From: an uncultured candidate division WWE3 bacterium
GTDB taxonomy: Bacteria; Patescibacteriota; WWE3; UBA101185; UBA10185
Assembly (NCBI GenBank): GCA_938004185.1
Contig: CALKWN010000065.1
Span: 310,001-374,000, forward strand
Direction: 5' to 3'
Length of the DNA: 64,000 nt
The notes under the pieces were generated by a model. It saw only the letters and a program-made list of their open reading frames with translations, ran no database searches and was not told the origin of the DNA. The position numbers and the translations under genes are program-made. This document shows, piece by piece, positions 48,788-58,285 of this stretch (position 1 is its first letter; each line of letters starts with the position of its first letter).

Positions 48788-50503
48788 ATGCTCTTAAAGC
48801 GTTTTTATAAGGTTTTTATTACACTAACCGTTGTTCCATTTTTCTTTATACAGGCAAGAGCGGATGAAAATTTCATAATTAACTACGATATAAGGTACGA
48901 GATTCAGGAAAACGGAGAAACTTTAGTTACACAAAATACCACAATTACCAGTCTTAAAAGCGATGTTGTTCCTACAACTTACACCTTTAAAACAAAATAC
49001 ATGGATGTATACGATATATCGGCCGAAACAAACGGCAAGAAAACCGAAGTTCGTAAAGATACTTCCGGAAATAGTGATGTAACCGTAATTGTGCCGTTTT
49101 CTACTTATTCTATAGGGGAAGGAAAACAAAATACCGTAGAACTCACATACAAAACTAAAGGAATAGCCTCAAAAGTAGGGGATGTTTGGAATATTTATAT
49201 TCAGGGAATAGACACGCCCGAAACAACCACAATTTACAATATCGTTTTATCTGTTCCCGAATCAATGGGTCCTAAAATATTTGTTTCACCTGCTCCGGCA
49301 AGCGAAAAATTTGAGAACGGAAAGAACATATACTATTTCGCAAAAGAGAATTTTACTGCAAAAGGAGTATCCGCAGCGTTCGGAAAACATCAATCACTCA
49401 ATTTTAGAATAAAATATCAGCTTGAAAATAATAGAATATTGGGTTCGGTGTACGAAGTAGCCCTTCCGCCTGACATAAAAAATGTGCAGCAAGTCAAATA
49501 TGACTCAATAGACCCCAAGCCCAGAAAAATAAGACTGGATAAAGACGGTAACGCTCTGGCGCTTTTTTGGGTGGGTCCTAAGAAAAAACTAGAAGTAACA
49601 CTTACAGGACAAGCAAAAATTCTCGGCAGACAAATAAACCCCGACCTCGGAGGAAAGTTTGAGTCACTGCCTAAGGATCTGATCAGAACTTACACAAAAC
49701 AGCAAAAATTTTGGGAAGTAAATAATAAAGAAATACAAAATTTTTCCTCATCTCTTTTCGACTCCGGTCTCAATGTCTCTCAAAACACAAAAAGAATTTA
49801 CGATTACATTACCGCTAATATTTCTTACGATCATTCGGCCGCAGAAAAAAATGTTGTCGAGAGAAAAGGTGCTTTAGCTGCATTAACACAAAGAGGCTCT
49901 TTCACGTGTATGGAATTTACGGATCTGTTTGTAGCCACGGCAAGGGCTATGGGTATACCGGCCAGGGAAATTAACGGGTACGCCTTTACAAACGACGACA
50001 TTGAAAAGCCCATCTCTATAAGCCTCAAAGGAGGGGACACCCTTCACGCCTGGGCAGAATATTACGATCCGTTCTACGGTTGGGTGCAGGTAGATCCGAC
50101 ATGGGGAACAACTTCTGGAACTGATTATTTTACAAAACTCGACACTAATCATGTTGCTTTTGCAATAAAAGGTAAAAGTTCGGAATATCCTTATCCTGCC
50201 GGAGCATATACTTTTAGTGATAATCAAAAATTGGTTGATATAGATTTTTCAGAATCCGGAAATAATTCAACTGACTTTGAACCGGTATTAAAAGTAGTAA
50301 AAACCCACAATATAAACCCGATAAAAATAATTCTGGGTTATAAAAAATACATAATAGACAATACAAGCGGGTATTTTATTTACGATGTCCAGGGAAAAAC
50401 TCTGGCTCCGGGACAAAAGACCTCGGTGTACTTGAGTCCTGAAGAAGATTCAATAAATATCAAGGACTTCAGAGATAAAAATTATTCAATAAAAATTCTT
50501 TAA
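48788..50503 (+). CDS. Secreted transglutaminase-like protein
   Basis: A 571-residue protein with a signal peptide (FITLTVVPFFFIQARA), a beta-rich N-terminal domain and a transglutaminase-fold domain at about residues 355-450. The catalytic triad can be read: Cys in RGSFTCMEFTDLF, His in GDTLHAWAEYYD and Asp in WVQVDPTWG. Such enzymes act as extracellular peptidases or amide-forming enzymes on wall or surface proteins. A C-terminal beta domain follows. It is divergent from uvrC, starting 23 nt away; its tail overlaps the convergent uvrA stop by 4 nt. Confidence 0.88.
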   Translation: MLLKRFYKVFITLTVVPFFFIQARADENFIINYDIRYEIQENGETLVTQNTTITSLKSDVVPTTYTFKTKYMDVYDISAETNGKKTEVRKDTSGNSDVTVIVPFSTYSIGEGKQNTVELTYKTKGIASKVGDVWNIYIQGIDTPETTTIYNIVLSVPESMGPKIFVSPAPASEKFENGKNIYYFAKENFTAKGVSAAFGKHQSLNFRIKYQLENNRILGSVYEVALPPDIKNVQQVKYDSIDPKPRKIRLDKDGNALALFWVGPKKKLEVTLTGQAKILGRQINPDLGGKFESLPKDLIRTYTKQQKFWEVNNKEIQNFSSSLFDSGLNVSQNTKRIYDYITANISYDHSAAEKNVVERKGALAALTQRGSFTCMEFTDLFVATARAMGIPAREINGYAFTNDDIEKPISISLKGGDTLHAWAEYYDPFYGWVQVDPTWGTTSGTDYFTKLDTNHVAFAIKGKSSEYPYPAGAYTFSDNQKLVDIDFSESGNNSTDFEPVLKVVKTHNINPIKIILGYKKYIIDNTSGYFIYDVQGKTLAPGQKTSVYLSPEEDSINIKDFRDKNYSIKIL

Positions 50504-53500
50504 TTACGTTTTTTTGACGAACCGGTTCCCGCCAAGTTTTTATAATAGTCTCTAAGTGCCTCGGAAGTATATGAAGTTTTGTGGTCTTTTAATTCATCCA
50601 AGGATCCTGCGAAAATTACTTCTCCTCCCGCGTCGCCCCCATCGGGACCGAGGTCGATAACATAATCGCAATTTGAAATAACGTCTAGATTGTGCTCGAT
50701 AACAACAACCGTATTTCCTCTGGATGTCAGTCTTTTAAAAATAGCAATAAGGTTTTCAAGATCTGCAAAATGCAGGCCTGTTGTAGGCTCGTCCAGTATA
50801 TAAAAGGTACTTCCTGTGGCCCGTTTTGAAAGCTCTAAAGCCAATTTAACACGCTGAGCCTCTCCTCCGGATAAAGTAGGGGCGGGCTGACCGAGTTTTA
50901 TATACCCCAAACCCACATCGTATAAGGTTTCGATTCGGCGTCTGATCTGAGGAATATTTTCAAAAAACGAAAGAGCTTCTCCTACAGTCATATCCAAAAC
51001 GTCGGCAATATTTTTGCCTTTATAAAAAATTTCCAAAGCTTCTCTGTTGTATCTTTTTCCCTGACAAACTTCACAGTTAACATAAACGTCCGGCATAAAT
51101 TGCATTTCTATCTTTATCTGTCCCTCACCTCCGCAAGCCTCGCATCTTCCACCCTTAACATTAAAGCTAAACCGACCGGGACTGTATCCCCTAATCTTAG
51201 CCTCTTGAGTTTTTGAGAAAAGATCTCTTATGTGGTCAAATACTTTTGTGTAGGTAGCGGGATTGGACTTAGGCGTCCTACCAATAGGACTCTGATCGAT
51301 GGCAATAATATTTGTCAAATTCTCAGCGCCTTCCAAGGACTTAAAAGGTTCCGGCTTTTGTTCAAGCTTCATACCAAAATTCTGGCGAAGACCTTGGTAT
51401 AAGGTATCCATAATTAGTGTGGATTTGCCTGACCCTGAAACACCTGTAACACAAATGAATTTTCCCAGAGGAACAGAAACATTTATTTTTTTTAAATTTC
51501 TTCCTGAAGCCCCTTTTAATTCGAGTTTTTTGCCGTTGATAGCTTTGGGTTCTCTTAAACCACCTTCTAAATCGGTGAATATGTCCTTTTTATTGTTTTT
51601 GCCTACAACCAGCTTTCCGGAAAGATATTTTCCGGTAAGAGAGTTCGGGTTGTTCATTATTTCTTCAGGAGATCCCTCAGCTACGACCTTTCCGCCTTCC
51701 TCTCCGGCGCCGGGACCGAAATCGAATATATAGTCACTTTTAAACATAGTTTCGGAATCGTGCTCAACAACTAAAACCGTATTTCCCAGGTCGCGAAGTT
51801 GGTGAAGAGTTCTTATAAGTTTACCCTGATCTTTTTGATGCAGTCCTATAGAAGGTTCATCTAAAACGTAAAGGACGCCCGACAAACCGGAGCCAATTTG
51901 AGACGCGAGCCTAATTCTCTGTGCTTCTCCACCCGAAAGTTGCGAAGAGGAACGTGATAGCGTCAGATAATCCAAACCTACGTCTTTTAGAAAGTTTAAC
52001 CTGTAAGAAATTTCTTTTAAGATATTTCCGGCAATTTTGTGCTCACGTTCCGTAAGCACAGTTTCAAGTTTTTTTACCCACTCAACGGTGTCCTTAATTG
52101 AAAGAGAAGTTATTTCGGTAATATTTTTTGAGTCTATTACTACGGATAAAGATTCTTTTTTTAAGCGTGACCCGCCGCATAAAGGACAATTTTCGTTAAT
52201 CATGTATTTTTCAATTTCATTTCTTATGTACTCGGATTGGGTTTCTTTATGTCTTCTCATTAGGTTAGGTATAACGCCTTCGTAAGCTGCATCGTAAGAA
52301 TGCTCTCCGCCGTGCTGAGTCTTGTAAGTTACTCTGAATCTTTTTCCTTCTACTCCGTATAAAAGAATGTTTTTTGCTTCTTTAGACAAATCTGTTATGG
52401 GAACATCAAGCGAAAATTTATACACTTCGGCGACTTTTTTTACAACATTTCTTGTCCATGTTTGATGCTCGAAAAGCCGTTGCCACGGCAAAATACCGCC
52501 TTCGGCAACCGATAACCTGGGGTTGACCACAGCATCCTCGTTTACTCTCAGCTGAGTTCCCAAACCGTCACAAACAGGACATGCGCCGTGAGGTGAGTTG
52601 AAAGAAAAAGTCCTTGGTTCTATTTCCGGCAATGAGATATTACAGACAGGACACGCGAAATTTTCTGAGAGAAGATGATCTTCGGTGTCTTGAGGGTTCT
52701 CAGGAAAATCAAAGCTTTTGTCTTTTATTATTGTTAAGATCACAGTTCCATTGCTCAAGCGAAGAGCTGTTTCTACCGATTGAAATAATTCGGAAAAAGT
52801 TTGTTTAGCTTCCGGGCTGTCGCCGGTCTTTTTACTGTTTACCGAATGCCTCGAAATCATCGCATCTATCGAATGCTTATTTGTCTTTATCAATTCAAAT
52901 TTTTCTTTAAGACTCATTATGTTTCCATCCACACGGGCTCTAATAATTCCTTGCTTCCTCAAATTTTCGAAAAGTGATGAATACTCCCCTTTCCTGTCTT
53001 TTACTATCGGAGAAAAAATAAAAAACCTTACACCTTTTTCTGACTTAAAATCCTTGTTCTCGGAAGCAATTTTTATGATCGACTGCGTAATTTCAGTAGA
53101 ACTCTGTCTTTGAATCTCTCTTCCGCATTCAGGACAGTGAGGATGACCTACTCTTGCAAAAAGCAATCTTAGATAATCGTAAATTTCCGTTATTGTTCCG
53201 ACTGTAGATCTTGGGTTTTTAGAGGTTGTTTTCTGGTCAATTGCTATTGCGGGAGAAAGACCGTCAATTCTATCGACATCGGGCTTGTCCATAACTCCTA
53301 AAAATTGTCGCGCATAGGCCGATAAACTCTCCACGTATCTTCTTTGACCTTCCGCATATATTGTATCCATGGCCAAAGATGACTTACCGGATCCTGATAC
53401 ACCGGTTAGGACAACCATCTTATTTTTCGGAATATCCAGATTTATATCTTTGAGGTTATGCTGTCTGGCTCCTCTAATTATGATGTGGGAAAGAGACGTA

Positions 53501-53508
53501 TTTTCCAT
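50500..53508 (-). CDS. uvrA: UvrA excinuclease subunit
   Basis: A 1002-residue ABC-type ATPase that finds DNA lesions with UvrB. Two Walker A motifs (LTGVSGSGKSSLAMDT and VTGVSGSGKSTLIMDT), two signature sequences (SRSSSQLSGGEAQRIRLA and PAPTLSGGEAQRVKLA), and zinc sites (CPVC...CPVCDGLG and CEACGGEGQ...CEVCQGKR) are all present. The first zinc finger CPECGRE lies near residue 102. A TAAAAT ends 9 nt before the ATG. Together with uvrB and uvrC it completes nucleotide excision repair in this window. Confidence 0.98.
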   Translation of the reverse strand: MENTSLSHIIIRGARQHNLKDINLDIPKNKMVVLTGVSGSGKSSLAMDTIYAEGQRRYVESLSAYARQFLGVMDKPDVDRIDGLSPAIAIDQKTTSKNPRSTVGTITEIYDYLRLLFARVGHPHCPECGREIQRQSSTEITQSIIKIASENKDFKSEKGVRFFIFSPIVKDRKGEYSSLFENLRKQGIIRARVDGNIMSLKEKFELIKTNKHSIDAMISRHSVNSKKTGDSPEAKQTFSELFQSVETALRLSNGTVILTIIKDKSFDFPENPQDTEDHLLSENFACPVCNISLPEIEPRTFSFNSPHGACPVCDGLGTQLRVNEDAVVNPRLSVAEGGILPWQRLFEHQTWTRNVVKKVAEVYKFSLDVPITDLSKEAKNILLYGVEGKRFRVTYKTQHGGEHSYDAAYEGVIPNLMRRHKETQSEYIRNEIEKYMINENCPLCGGSRLKKESLSVVIDSKNITEITSLSIKDTVEWVKKLETVLTEREHKIAGNILKEISYRLNFLKDVGLDYLTLSRSSSQLSGGEAQRIRLASQIGSGLSGVLYVLDEPSIGLHQKDQGKLIRTLHQLRDLGNTVLVVEHDSETMFKSDYIFDFGPGAGEEGGKVVAEGSPEEIMNNPNSLTGKYLSGKLVVGKNNKKDIFTDLEGGLREPKAINGKKLELKGASGRNLKKINVSVPLGKFICVTGVSGSGKSTLIMDTLYQGLRQNFGMKLEQKPEPFKSLEGAENLTNIIAIDQSPIGRTPKSNPATYTKVFDHIRDLFSKTQEAKIRGYSPGRFSFNVKGGRCEACGGEGQIKIEMQFMPDVYVNCEVCQGKRYNREALEIFYKGKNIADVLDMTVGEALSFFENIPQIRRRIETLYDVGLGYIKLGQPAPTLSGGEAQRVKLALELSKRATGSTFYILDEPTTGLHFADLENLIAIFKRLTSRGNTVVVIEHNLDVISNCDYVIDLGPDGGDAGGEVIFAGSLDELKDHKTSYTSEALRDYYKNLAGTGSSKKRN

Positions 53509-53550
53509 AACCAGATGATTTTACGGGAAAAGTTCGGGTTTGTGAAGACC

Positions 53551-55773
53551 TCAATCATTCTCTACTTCATCTTTTTTATCGATGGAAGGACACAAACTCT
53601 TAGGAACATTAGAACCCTTCACAAACACCTCCGACCTACCACAACTCTCATCTGTTTTAACAAAAACACCCGAGGGGACTTCAAACAAATCCTTTTCCTT
53701 ATCGAGCAAAACTTCAGACATTATGCGGTTCCAAATAGGAGCGGCCCCGGTTAATCCTGAAGCCATGTACCTGTTCATGGGTGTGTTGTCATTATTTCCC
53801 ACCCAAACTCCGACAACGTAGGAAGGGGTGTAACCCAACGTCCAATTGTCCTTTATTAAATTTGTCGTGCCTGTTTTAACTGCGACATTATGCCCGGGAA
53901 TTGTTAAATAATTTCTTGTTCCAAACGCCGGCAGTCTTGCGTTGGCATCAGATAAAATGTTTGAAATTATGTAAGAAACTTCTTCGGATATCACCTGTTT
54001 GGGATAAAGCTGTCTTTTGGAAAAAATTTCGTATCCCCTGCCGTCTCTGATTGATAATATATAGGACGGTTCGGCATAAGCTCCCTTTCTAGAAAGAGTC
54101 GCGTAAACATTCGCTAAATCCAACAACCTTACCTCTTTGCCTCCTAAAGTTACAGCCAGACCGTAAGTTCCGTCCACCTCCCAATTTGTAAGACCCATGT
54201 CCTTACCGAGAGAAACTATGTTGTCCGGCCCGACCTCGTTGGCCACTTTAACCGCAGGTATATTGTAGGAATTTGCTAAAGCTGCTCTTAAAGTTACATT
54301 GCCGTGATACCTACCATCGTAATTTACAGGTTTGTATGGATCGGATCCCGCAAAATTATACACAACCGGGGAATCGTTAATCATCGTAGCTGCCGTAAAA
54401 TCACCGGCTAAAGCCAATGAATAAGTCACGGGCTTGATAGAAGAACCCGGTTGTCTTAACGAGGTAACAACATCAAAGGCTCCCCAGACCGGCGCAAAAT
54501 AATTGGAAGAACCAACATAAGCCAGTATTTCAGCGTTCTTAACATCCAAAACAACAGCTGCACCGTTTGAGAACCCATATACTGCCCCCTTTTGAACCTC
54601 ATCAAAGACTATTTCCTCTGCCTTTTGCTGTAAAGAATAATCAAGAGAAGTGGTAACTCTTAGCCCTCCCCTATTCACAAAATTGCTACCATACATATCT
54701 TCCAGTTTTTTTCTAACAAAATTAACAAAGTGGGGAGCTGCTATGTAGTCTTTTTGGGGAACGAAAATTATATTTTCGACATAAGCCTCCTCTGCCTGCT
54801 CTTTATCTATGTAATTAAGCAAGATCATTCTATCTAAAACATACTTCTGTCTTTCTTTTGCAATTTCCAAATCATTAAGCGGGGAGTAACGTGATGGTGA
54901 GGATGGCAGTCCCGCTAACATGGAGCTTTCCGCCAAATCCAGCTCCCAGACATTTTTTCCGTAATATTTTTGAGCTGCCGATTGAACTCCCCAGGCGTTT
55001 CCTCCGTACGCGATGTTGTTTAGATACATTTCCAGAATTTCTTCTTTCGAATATTTTGCTTCAACCATCACGGACAAAACCGCCTCTTTAATTTTCCTAG
55101 AAAAAGTTCGCTCGGGAGTCAAAAGCACATTTTTTACAAGCTGCTGTGTGATAGTGGACCCACCCTGCTTGTCTCCATTTAGAAATGTTTTTCTGAATGC
55201 TCTTAGAATGCTATCGGGACGTAATCCTCCGTGAAGATAAAACAAAGAATCCTCGACCGCTATAGTTGCGTTTATCAAGTTATCGGGAATTTTGTTCAAC
55301 TCGACAGGCTCATACTTTTTATCGGCGTATATTTCATAAAGTAAGACACCGTTCCTGTCCAAAATCTTTGTAGAACCGTATTTTTCCGCCATCACAAGCA
55401 TATCGGGGCTCGGTAGTTCTCTAAACCAAGTGTGGACCATGTAAGGTATAAGAATTAAAACTACGGCAAATACTAGGCCTGCAACAAATAACCTAAATTC
55501 CTTTAAAAGAATTTTTACTCTGCTTAAAAAATACAGCGGGATGTTTAAACAACTTTTTATGGCTTCGATAGGAAATGAAACATTAAGTCTCTTCTTAATT
55601 TTTTGCGGCTTATTTTTACGTCTCACCTTTCCCTTATTTATAAAGGCGTTTATCTTGCTGTTTAATTTTTTAGCCTGTCGGAATAGACCGTCGTAGATAG
55701 AAAGTATGAGGTAGCCGATTTTTTTAAGAAGTTTAATGAATAATTCCCAAATTTTGATTGGAATATTTAGCAT
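53551..55773 (-). CDS. Class A penicillin-binding protein
   Basis: A 740-residue bifunctional peptidoglycan synthase. It has a long basic cytoplasmic part with helical segment (residues 1-80), a membrane helix near residue 95, a GT51 domain (AVEDSLFYLHGG, GGSTITQQLVKN, KEEILEMYLNNIAYG) and a transpeptidase domain with RQPGSSIKPVTY (SxxK), NSYNIPA (SxN) and AVKTGTTNLIKDNWT (KTG). All catalytic motifs are present, so it should polymerise and cross-link. It is followed by uvrA and lies 50 nt after uvrB, each apparently separately promoted. Confidence 0.96.
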   Translation of the reverse strand: MLNIPIKIWELFIKLLKKIGYLILSIYDGLFRQAKKLNSKINAFINKGKVRRKNKPQKIKKRLNVSFPIEAIKSCLNIPLYFLSRVKILLKEFRLFVAGLVFAVVLILIPYMVHTWFRELPSPDMLVMAEKYGSTKILDRNGVLLYEIYADKKYEPVELNKIPDNLINATIAVEDSLFYLHGGLRPDSILRAFRKTFLNGDKQGGSTITQQLVKNVLLTPERTFSRKIKEAVLSVMVEAKYSKEEILEMYLNNIAYGGNAWGVQSAAQKYYGKNVWELDLAESSMLAGLPSSPSRYSPLNDLEIAKERQKYVLDRMILLNYIDKEQAEEAYVENIIFVPQKDYIAAPHFVNFVRKKLEDMYGSNFVNRGGLRVTTSLDYSLQQKAEEIVFDEVQKGAVYGFSNGAAVVLDVKNAEILAYVGSSNYFAPVWGAFDVVTSLRQPGSSIKPVTYSLALAGDFTAATMINDSPVVYNFAGSDPYKPVNYDGRYHGNVTLRAALANSYNIPAVKVANEVGPDNIVSLGKDMGLTNWEVDGTYGLAVTLGGKEVRLLDLANVYATLSRKGAYAEPSYILSIRDGRGYEIFSKRQLYPKQVISEEVSYIISNILSDANARLPAFGTRNYLTIPGHNVAVKTGTTNLIKDNWTLGYTPSYVVGVWVGNNDNTPMNRYMASGLTGAAPIWNRIMSEVLLDKEKDLFEVPSGVFVKTDESCGRSEVFVKGSNVPKSLCPSIDKKDEVEND

Positions 55774-55823
55774 CTATTTAATCGGATTTTAATTTAAGGT
55801 TGGGGGTAGGTCAATGAATATTT

Positions 55824-57821
55824 CTAGTTAAGCATCTTTTTCATCTCTCTTACTCTATCGCGTAAAACGGCAGCTCTTTCAAAATTCAGCATTTCAGCTT
55901 CGTATAACATTTCCTTTTCAATATTTTTAATTTCCCTGCTAAGTTCTTTGGGAGGCAACTGTCTGTAATCAACTTCTTTTCCTAAAGATTTCCCGCTTTT
56001 CTTACTCTGAAGTGTTTCTTCAAGTTCTTGGTCAATGAGTTTTTCGCGTATAGGTTTGGATATTTTTTGAGGTTTAACATTATTTTTTTCGTTGTATTCC
56101 AATTGTATTTGACGCCTTCTCTCAACCTCATGTATGGCTCTTTTCATGCTGCCGGTCATATTATCCGCATACATCAATACTTCACCGGATATGTGACGCG
56201 CCGCTCTCCCCATTGTCTGAATAAGCGAAGTTTCCGACCTTAAAAATCCTTCTTTATCTGCGTCCAGAATAGCAACCAAAGACACTTCGGGTAAATCTAA
56301 ACCCTCTCTTAACAAGTTGATCCCCACCAAAACGTCGTATTTACCGTTACGCAGGTTATCCAAAATGTCGGTTCTCTCCAAAGTATGTACATCTGAATGC
56401 AGGTAGGTGACTTTTATCCCTTTTTCAAGCAAATATTCCGACATTTCCTCTGCCATTCTTTTCGTCAATGTGGTTACTAAAACTCTTTCTTTTCTCTCGA
56501 TCCTATCTTTAACTTTTTCAAGTAAATCCTCGATCTGATTTTTTGTCGGCAGAACGGTCACTTTCGGATCCACAATTCCGGTTGGACGTATAAGTATTTC
56601 TGCGGAAGTGCCGTCCGATCTATCCAGCTCCCATTGGTCGGGGGTGGCGCTTACATAAATTGTCTGATTAACCCTTTCTAAAAATTCGTCGAAATTAAGA
56701 GGTCTGTTATCCATAGCGGAAGGGAGTCTGAAACCGTAATCCACTAAGACCTGCTTTCTTGATCTGTCTCCGTTGTACATTCCCCTGATTTGAGGAACAG
56801 TTATGTGAGATTCGTCTATGATTAATAAATAATCCTTGGGAAAATATTCCAGTAAGGCGTGGGGGGCATCTCCCGGGTTTCTTCCGTCAAAATATCTCGA
56901 ATAGTTTTCTATTCCTTTGCAGTAGCCTAACTCTTTTATCATCTCAAGATCATAATTGGTTCTTTGCTCTAATCTGTAAGCTTCTAGTTGTTTTCCGGTT
57001 TTTTTCAACTCTTTAAGACGTATTTCGAGGTCGGTTTCTATTTGCTTCAAAGCAACCTGACGGGTTTCTTCGGGAGCTACGTAGTGTTTCGCAGGATAAA
57101 CTACGGCTAGATCCGAGTAAGGCTTGGTTATGTAATTTCCGGTAAGGGGTTCAAAAAAATTCATATCAACTAAAACATCATCCGATATTTCCAGTCTCAA
57201 CCCTTCGTCCTCGTAAGCCAGATACACATCAATAACATCTCCGGTTACTCTGAAGGTTCCTCTATGAAAATCATATTCTGAACGCTCGTAGTAAATCTGA
57301 GATAATCTTTTTAAAAGGTCGGATTTTCGAATTTTCATACCCGTCCTAAGCTCCAGGGCAACTTTTGAATATTCTGCCGGACTTCCTAGGTTGTATATGC
57401 AGGAAACCGATGATACAACTATGACGTCCTTTCTAGTCATTAAAGATGTTGTGGCTGAAAGTCTTAACTTATCGATCTTTTCGTTAATCGCGGAATCTTT
57501 TTCAATGTAAGTATCGGTTGAGGGTATATAACTTTCGGGCTGGTAATAATCGTAATAGCTCACAAAATACTCAACCGCATTTTCGGGAAAAAAGTCCCTG
57601 AATTCCTGATACAGCTGTGCCGCCAACGTTTTATTGTGAGAAATTACTAAAGTAGGCTTTTGTACTTTTTCAATAACGTTCGCAACAGCAAATGTTTTTC
57701 CGCTTCCTGTCACGCCCAACAGAACCTGATCTTTTTTTCCAGATTCCAGTCCTAAAGTTAATTTATTGATAGCGTCAGGCTGATCACCCGTCGGTTTAAA
57801 TGGAGAAACAAGCTTAAACAT
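55824..57821 (-). CDS. uvrB: UvrB excinuclease subunit
   Basis: A 665-residue helicase-like damage-verification protein. Visible are Walker A LLGVTGSGKTF, the beta-hairpin (YYDYYQPESYIPSTDTYIEKD), helicase motifs (LLIIDESHITVPQ, TIYVSATPDQWE), VLVGINLLREGLDLPEVSL with QTMGRAARH, and the C-terminal UVR motif that binds UvrC. Start is the ATG at 57821: TAAAAT (57830-57835) ends 8 nt upstream. The six residues before it come from an upstream frame. The RNA gene at 57897 is divergent from it. Confidence 0.97.
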   Translation of the reverse strand: MFKLVSPFKPTGDQPDAINKLTLGLESGKKDQVLLGVTGSGKTFAVANVIEKVQKPTLVISHNKTLAAQLYQEFRDFFPENAVEYFVSYYDYYQPESYIPSTDTYIEKDSAINEKIDKLRLSATTSLMTRKDVIVVSSVSCIYNLGSPAEYSKVALELRTGMKIRKSDLLKRLSQIYYERSEYDFHRGTFRVTGDVIDVYLAYEDEGLRLEISDDVLVDMNFFEPLTGNYITKPYSDLAVVYPAKHYVAPEETRQVALKQIETDLEIRLKELKKTGKQLEAYRLEQRTNYDLEMIKELGYCKGIENYSRYFDGRNPGDAPHALLEYFPKDYLLIIDESHITVPQIRGMYNGDRSRKQVLVDYGFRLPSAMDNRPLNFDEFLERVNQTIYVSATPDQWELDRSDGTSAEILIRPTGIVDPKVTVLPTKNQIEDLLEKVKDRIERKERVLVTTLTKRMAEEMSEYLLEKGIKVTYLHSDVHTLERTDILDNLRNGKYDVLVGINLLREGLDLPEVSLVAILDADKEGFLRSETSLIQTMGRAARHISGEVLMYADNMTGSMKRAIHEVERRRQIQLEYNEKNNVKPQKISKPIREKLIDQELEETLQSKKSGKSLGKEVDYRQLPPKELSREIKNIEKEMLYEAEMLNFERAAVLRDRVREMKKMLN

Positions 57822-57865
57822 CAAAAATGATTTTAACACAATTTTGGGTTTTGTTTGGATAATAG

Positions 57866-57893
57866 TTGCATTAATTTTTTAATTGAATATAAT
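57866..57893 (+). promoter_or_regulatory. Promoter of the structured RNA gene
   Basis: TTGCAT (57866-57871), 16-bp spacer, TATAAT (57888-57893). It drives plus-strand transcription starting near 57900, with the uvrB promoter facing away on the other strand. Confidence 0.8.
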
Positions 57894-57896
57894 TTG

Positions 57897-58194
57897 TGCT
57901 GATCCCGAAAGGGGAGACGGAGATTTCGCCGAAAGGCGACATAGCGGGGAAAAAATAAACCCCAAGTTGCATGAGACGGGAATGTTCTTGACGCAGGATA
58001 TGTTTAACAAAGCGCATTAAAAATTTGTGCTTCCAACTATCCTCTGAGCAGCGCGTCAGGATTTCCTTCATGCTTTTGAAACTAAATACATCTGCCGGGT
58101 TAAACCCTCCTTTTTATTGTGAAACAGATCGGCGACCCCACCCAACCCGGCGACAAGAATGCCGTGATTCCTAAATAGTCTCACGGCATTTTTC
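57897..58194 (+). ncRNA. Structured noncoding RNA, family unassigned
   Basis: About 300 nt between divergent uvrB and lexA with its own promoter and a strong terminator, and no credible ORF on its strand. Visible folds: CCC-GAAA-GGG at 57904-57913, TCGCC-GAAA-GGCGA (57926-57939), a GGGG/CCCC hairpin near 57950, and a long compound arm TTGACGC-AGGATA ... TATCCT ... GCGTCAG (57988-58000 with 58038-58059) holding an inner AAGCGCA/TGTGCTT stem. TGCTGATC (57897) can pair with GATCGGCG (58127), and GCCGGGTT (58094) with AACCCGGC (58144), which would cross it as a pseudoknot. I excluded tmRNA and SRP RNA signatures, and RNase P RNA motifs are not visible. A structural or regulatory RNA is likely; the family is unknown. 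Confidence 0.75.
58158..58194 (+). terminator. Terminator of the structured RNA
   Basis: AATGCCGTGA (58158-58167) pairs with TCACGGCATT (58181-58190), followed by TTTCC. A perfect 10-bp stem. Confidence 0.93.
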
Positions 58195-58198
58195 CTTA

Positions 58199-58228
58199 TT
58201 GACATCTTCGTATAATATTCGGTAGTAT
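58199..58228 (+). promoter_or_regulatory. Promoter of lexA
   Basis: TTGACA (58199-58204), 18-bp spacer, TAGTAT (58223-58228). A second TATAAT at 58211-58216 could give an alternative start. Confidence 0.7.
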
Positions 58229-58233
58229 GAACA

Positions 58234-58246
58234 TGGTTAAAAACCA
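58234..58246. promoter_or_regulatory. Candidate LexA operator in front of lexA
   Basis: TGGTT-AAA-AACCA, a perfect 13-nt inverted repeat right at the expected transcription start (about 58235). Bound protein would block initiation, as expected for LexA self-control. It differs from the known E. coli and Bacillus boxes, and uvrA, uvrB and uvrC show no copy in their start regions. Confidence 0.45.
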
Positions 58247-58285
58247 AAGAAAAACCGTAAATAATTATAAGGAGATTTCTTTATT

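Noticed and set aside
57871..58071. 66-codon minus-strand frame over the structured RNA
   Set aside because: No ribosome site or recognisable protein; the strand opposite carries the promoter, folds and terminator of an RNA gene.
57897..58194. RNase P RNA or tmRNA
   Set aside because: No GAGGAAAGTCC-type P4 strand or ACAGAA partner on the coding strand, and no T-arm or CCA end for tmRNA. A GAAGGAAATCC stretch exists only on the opposite strand.
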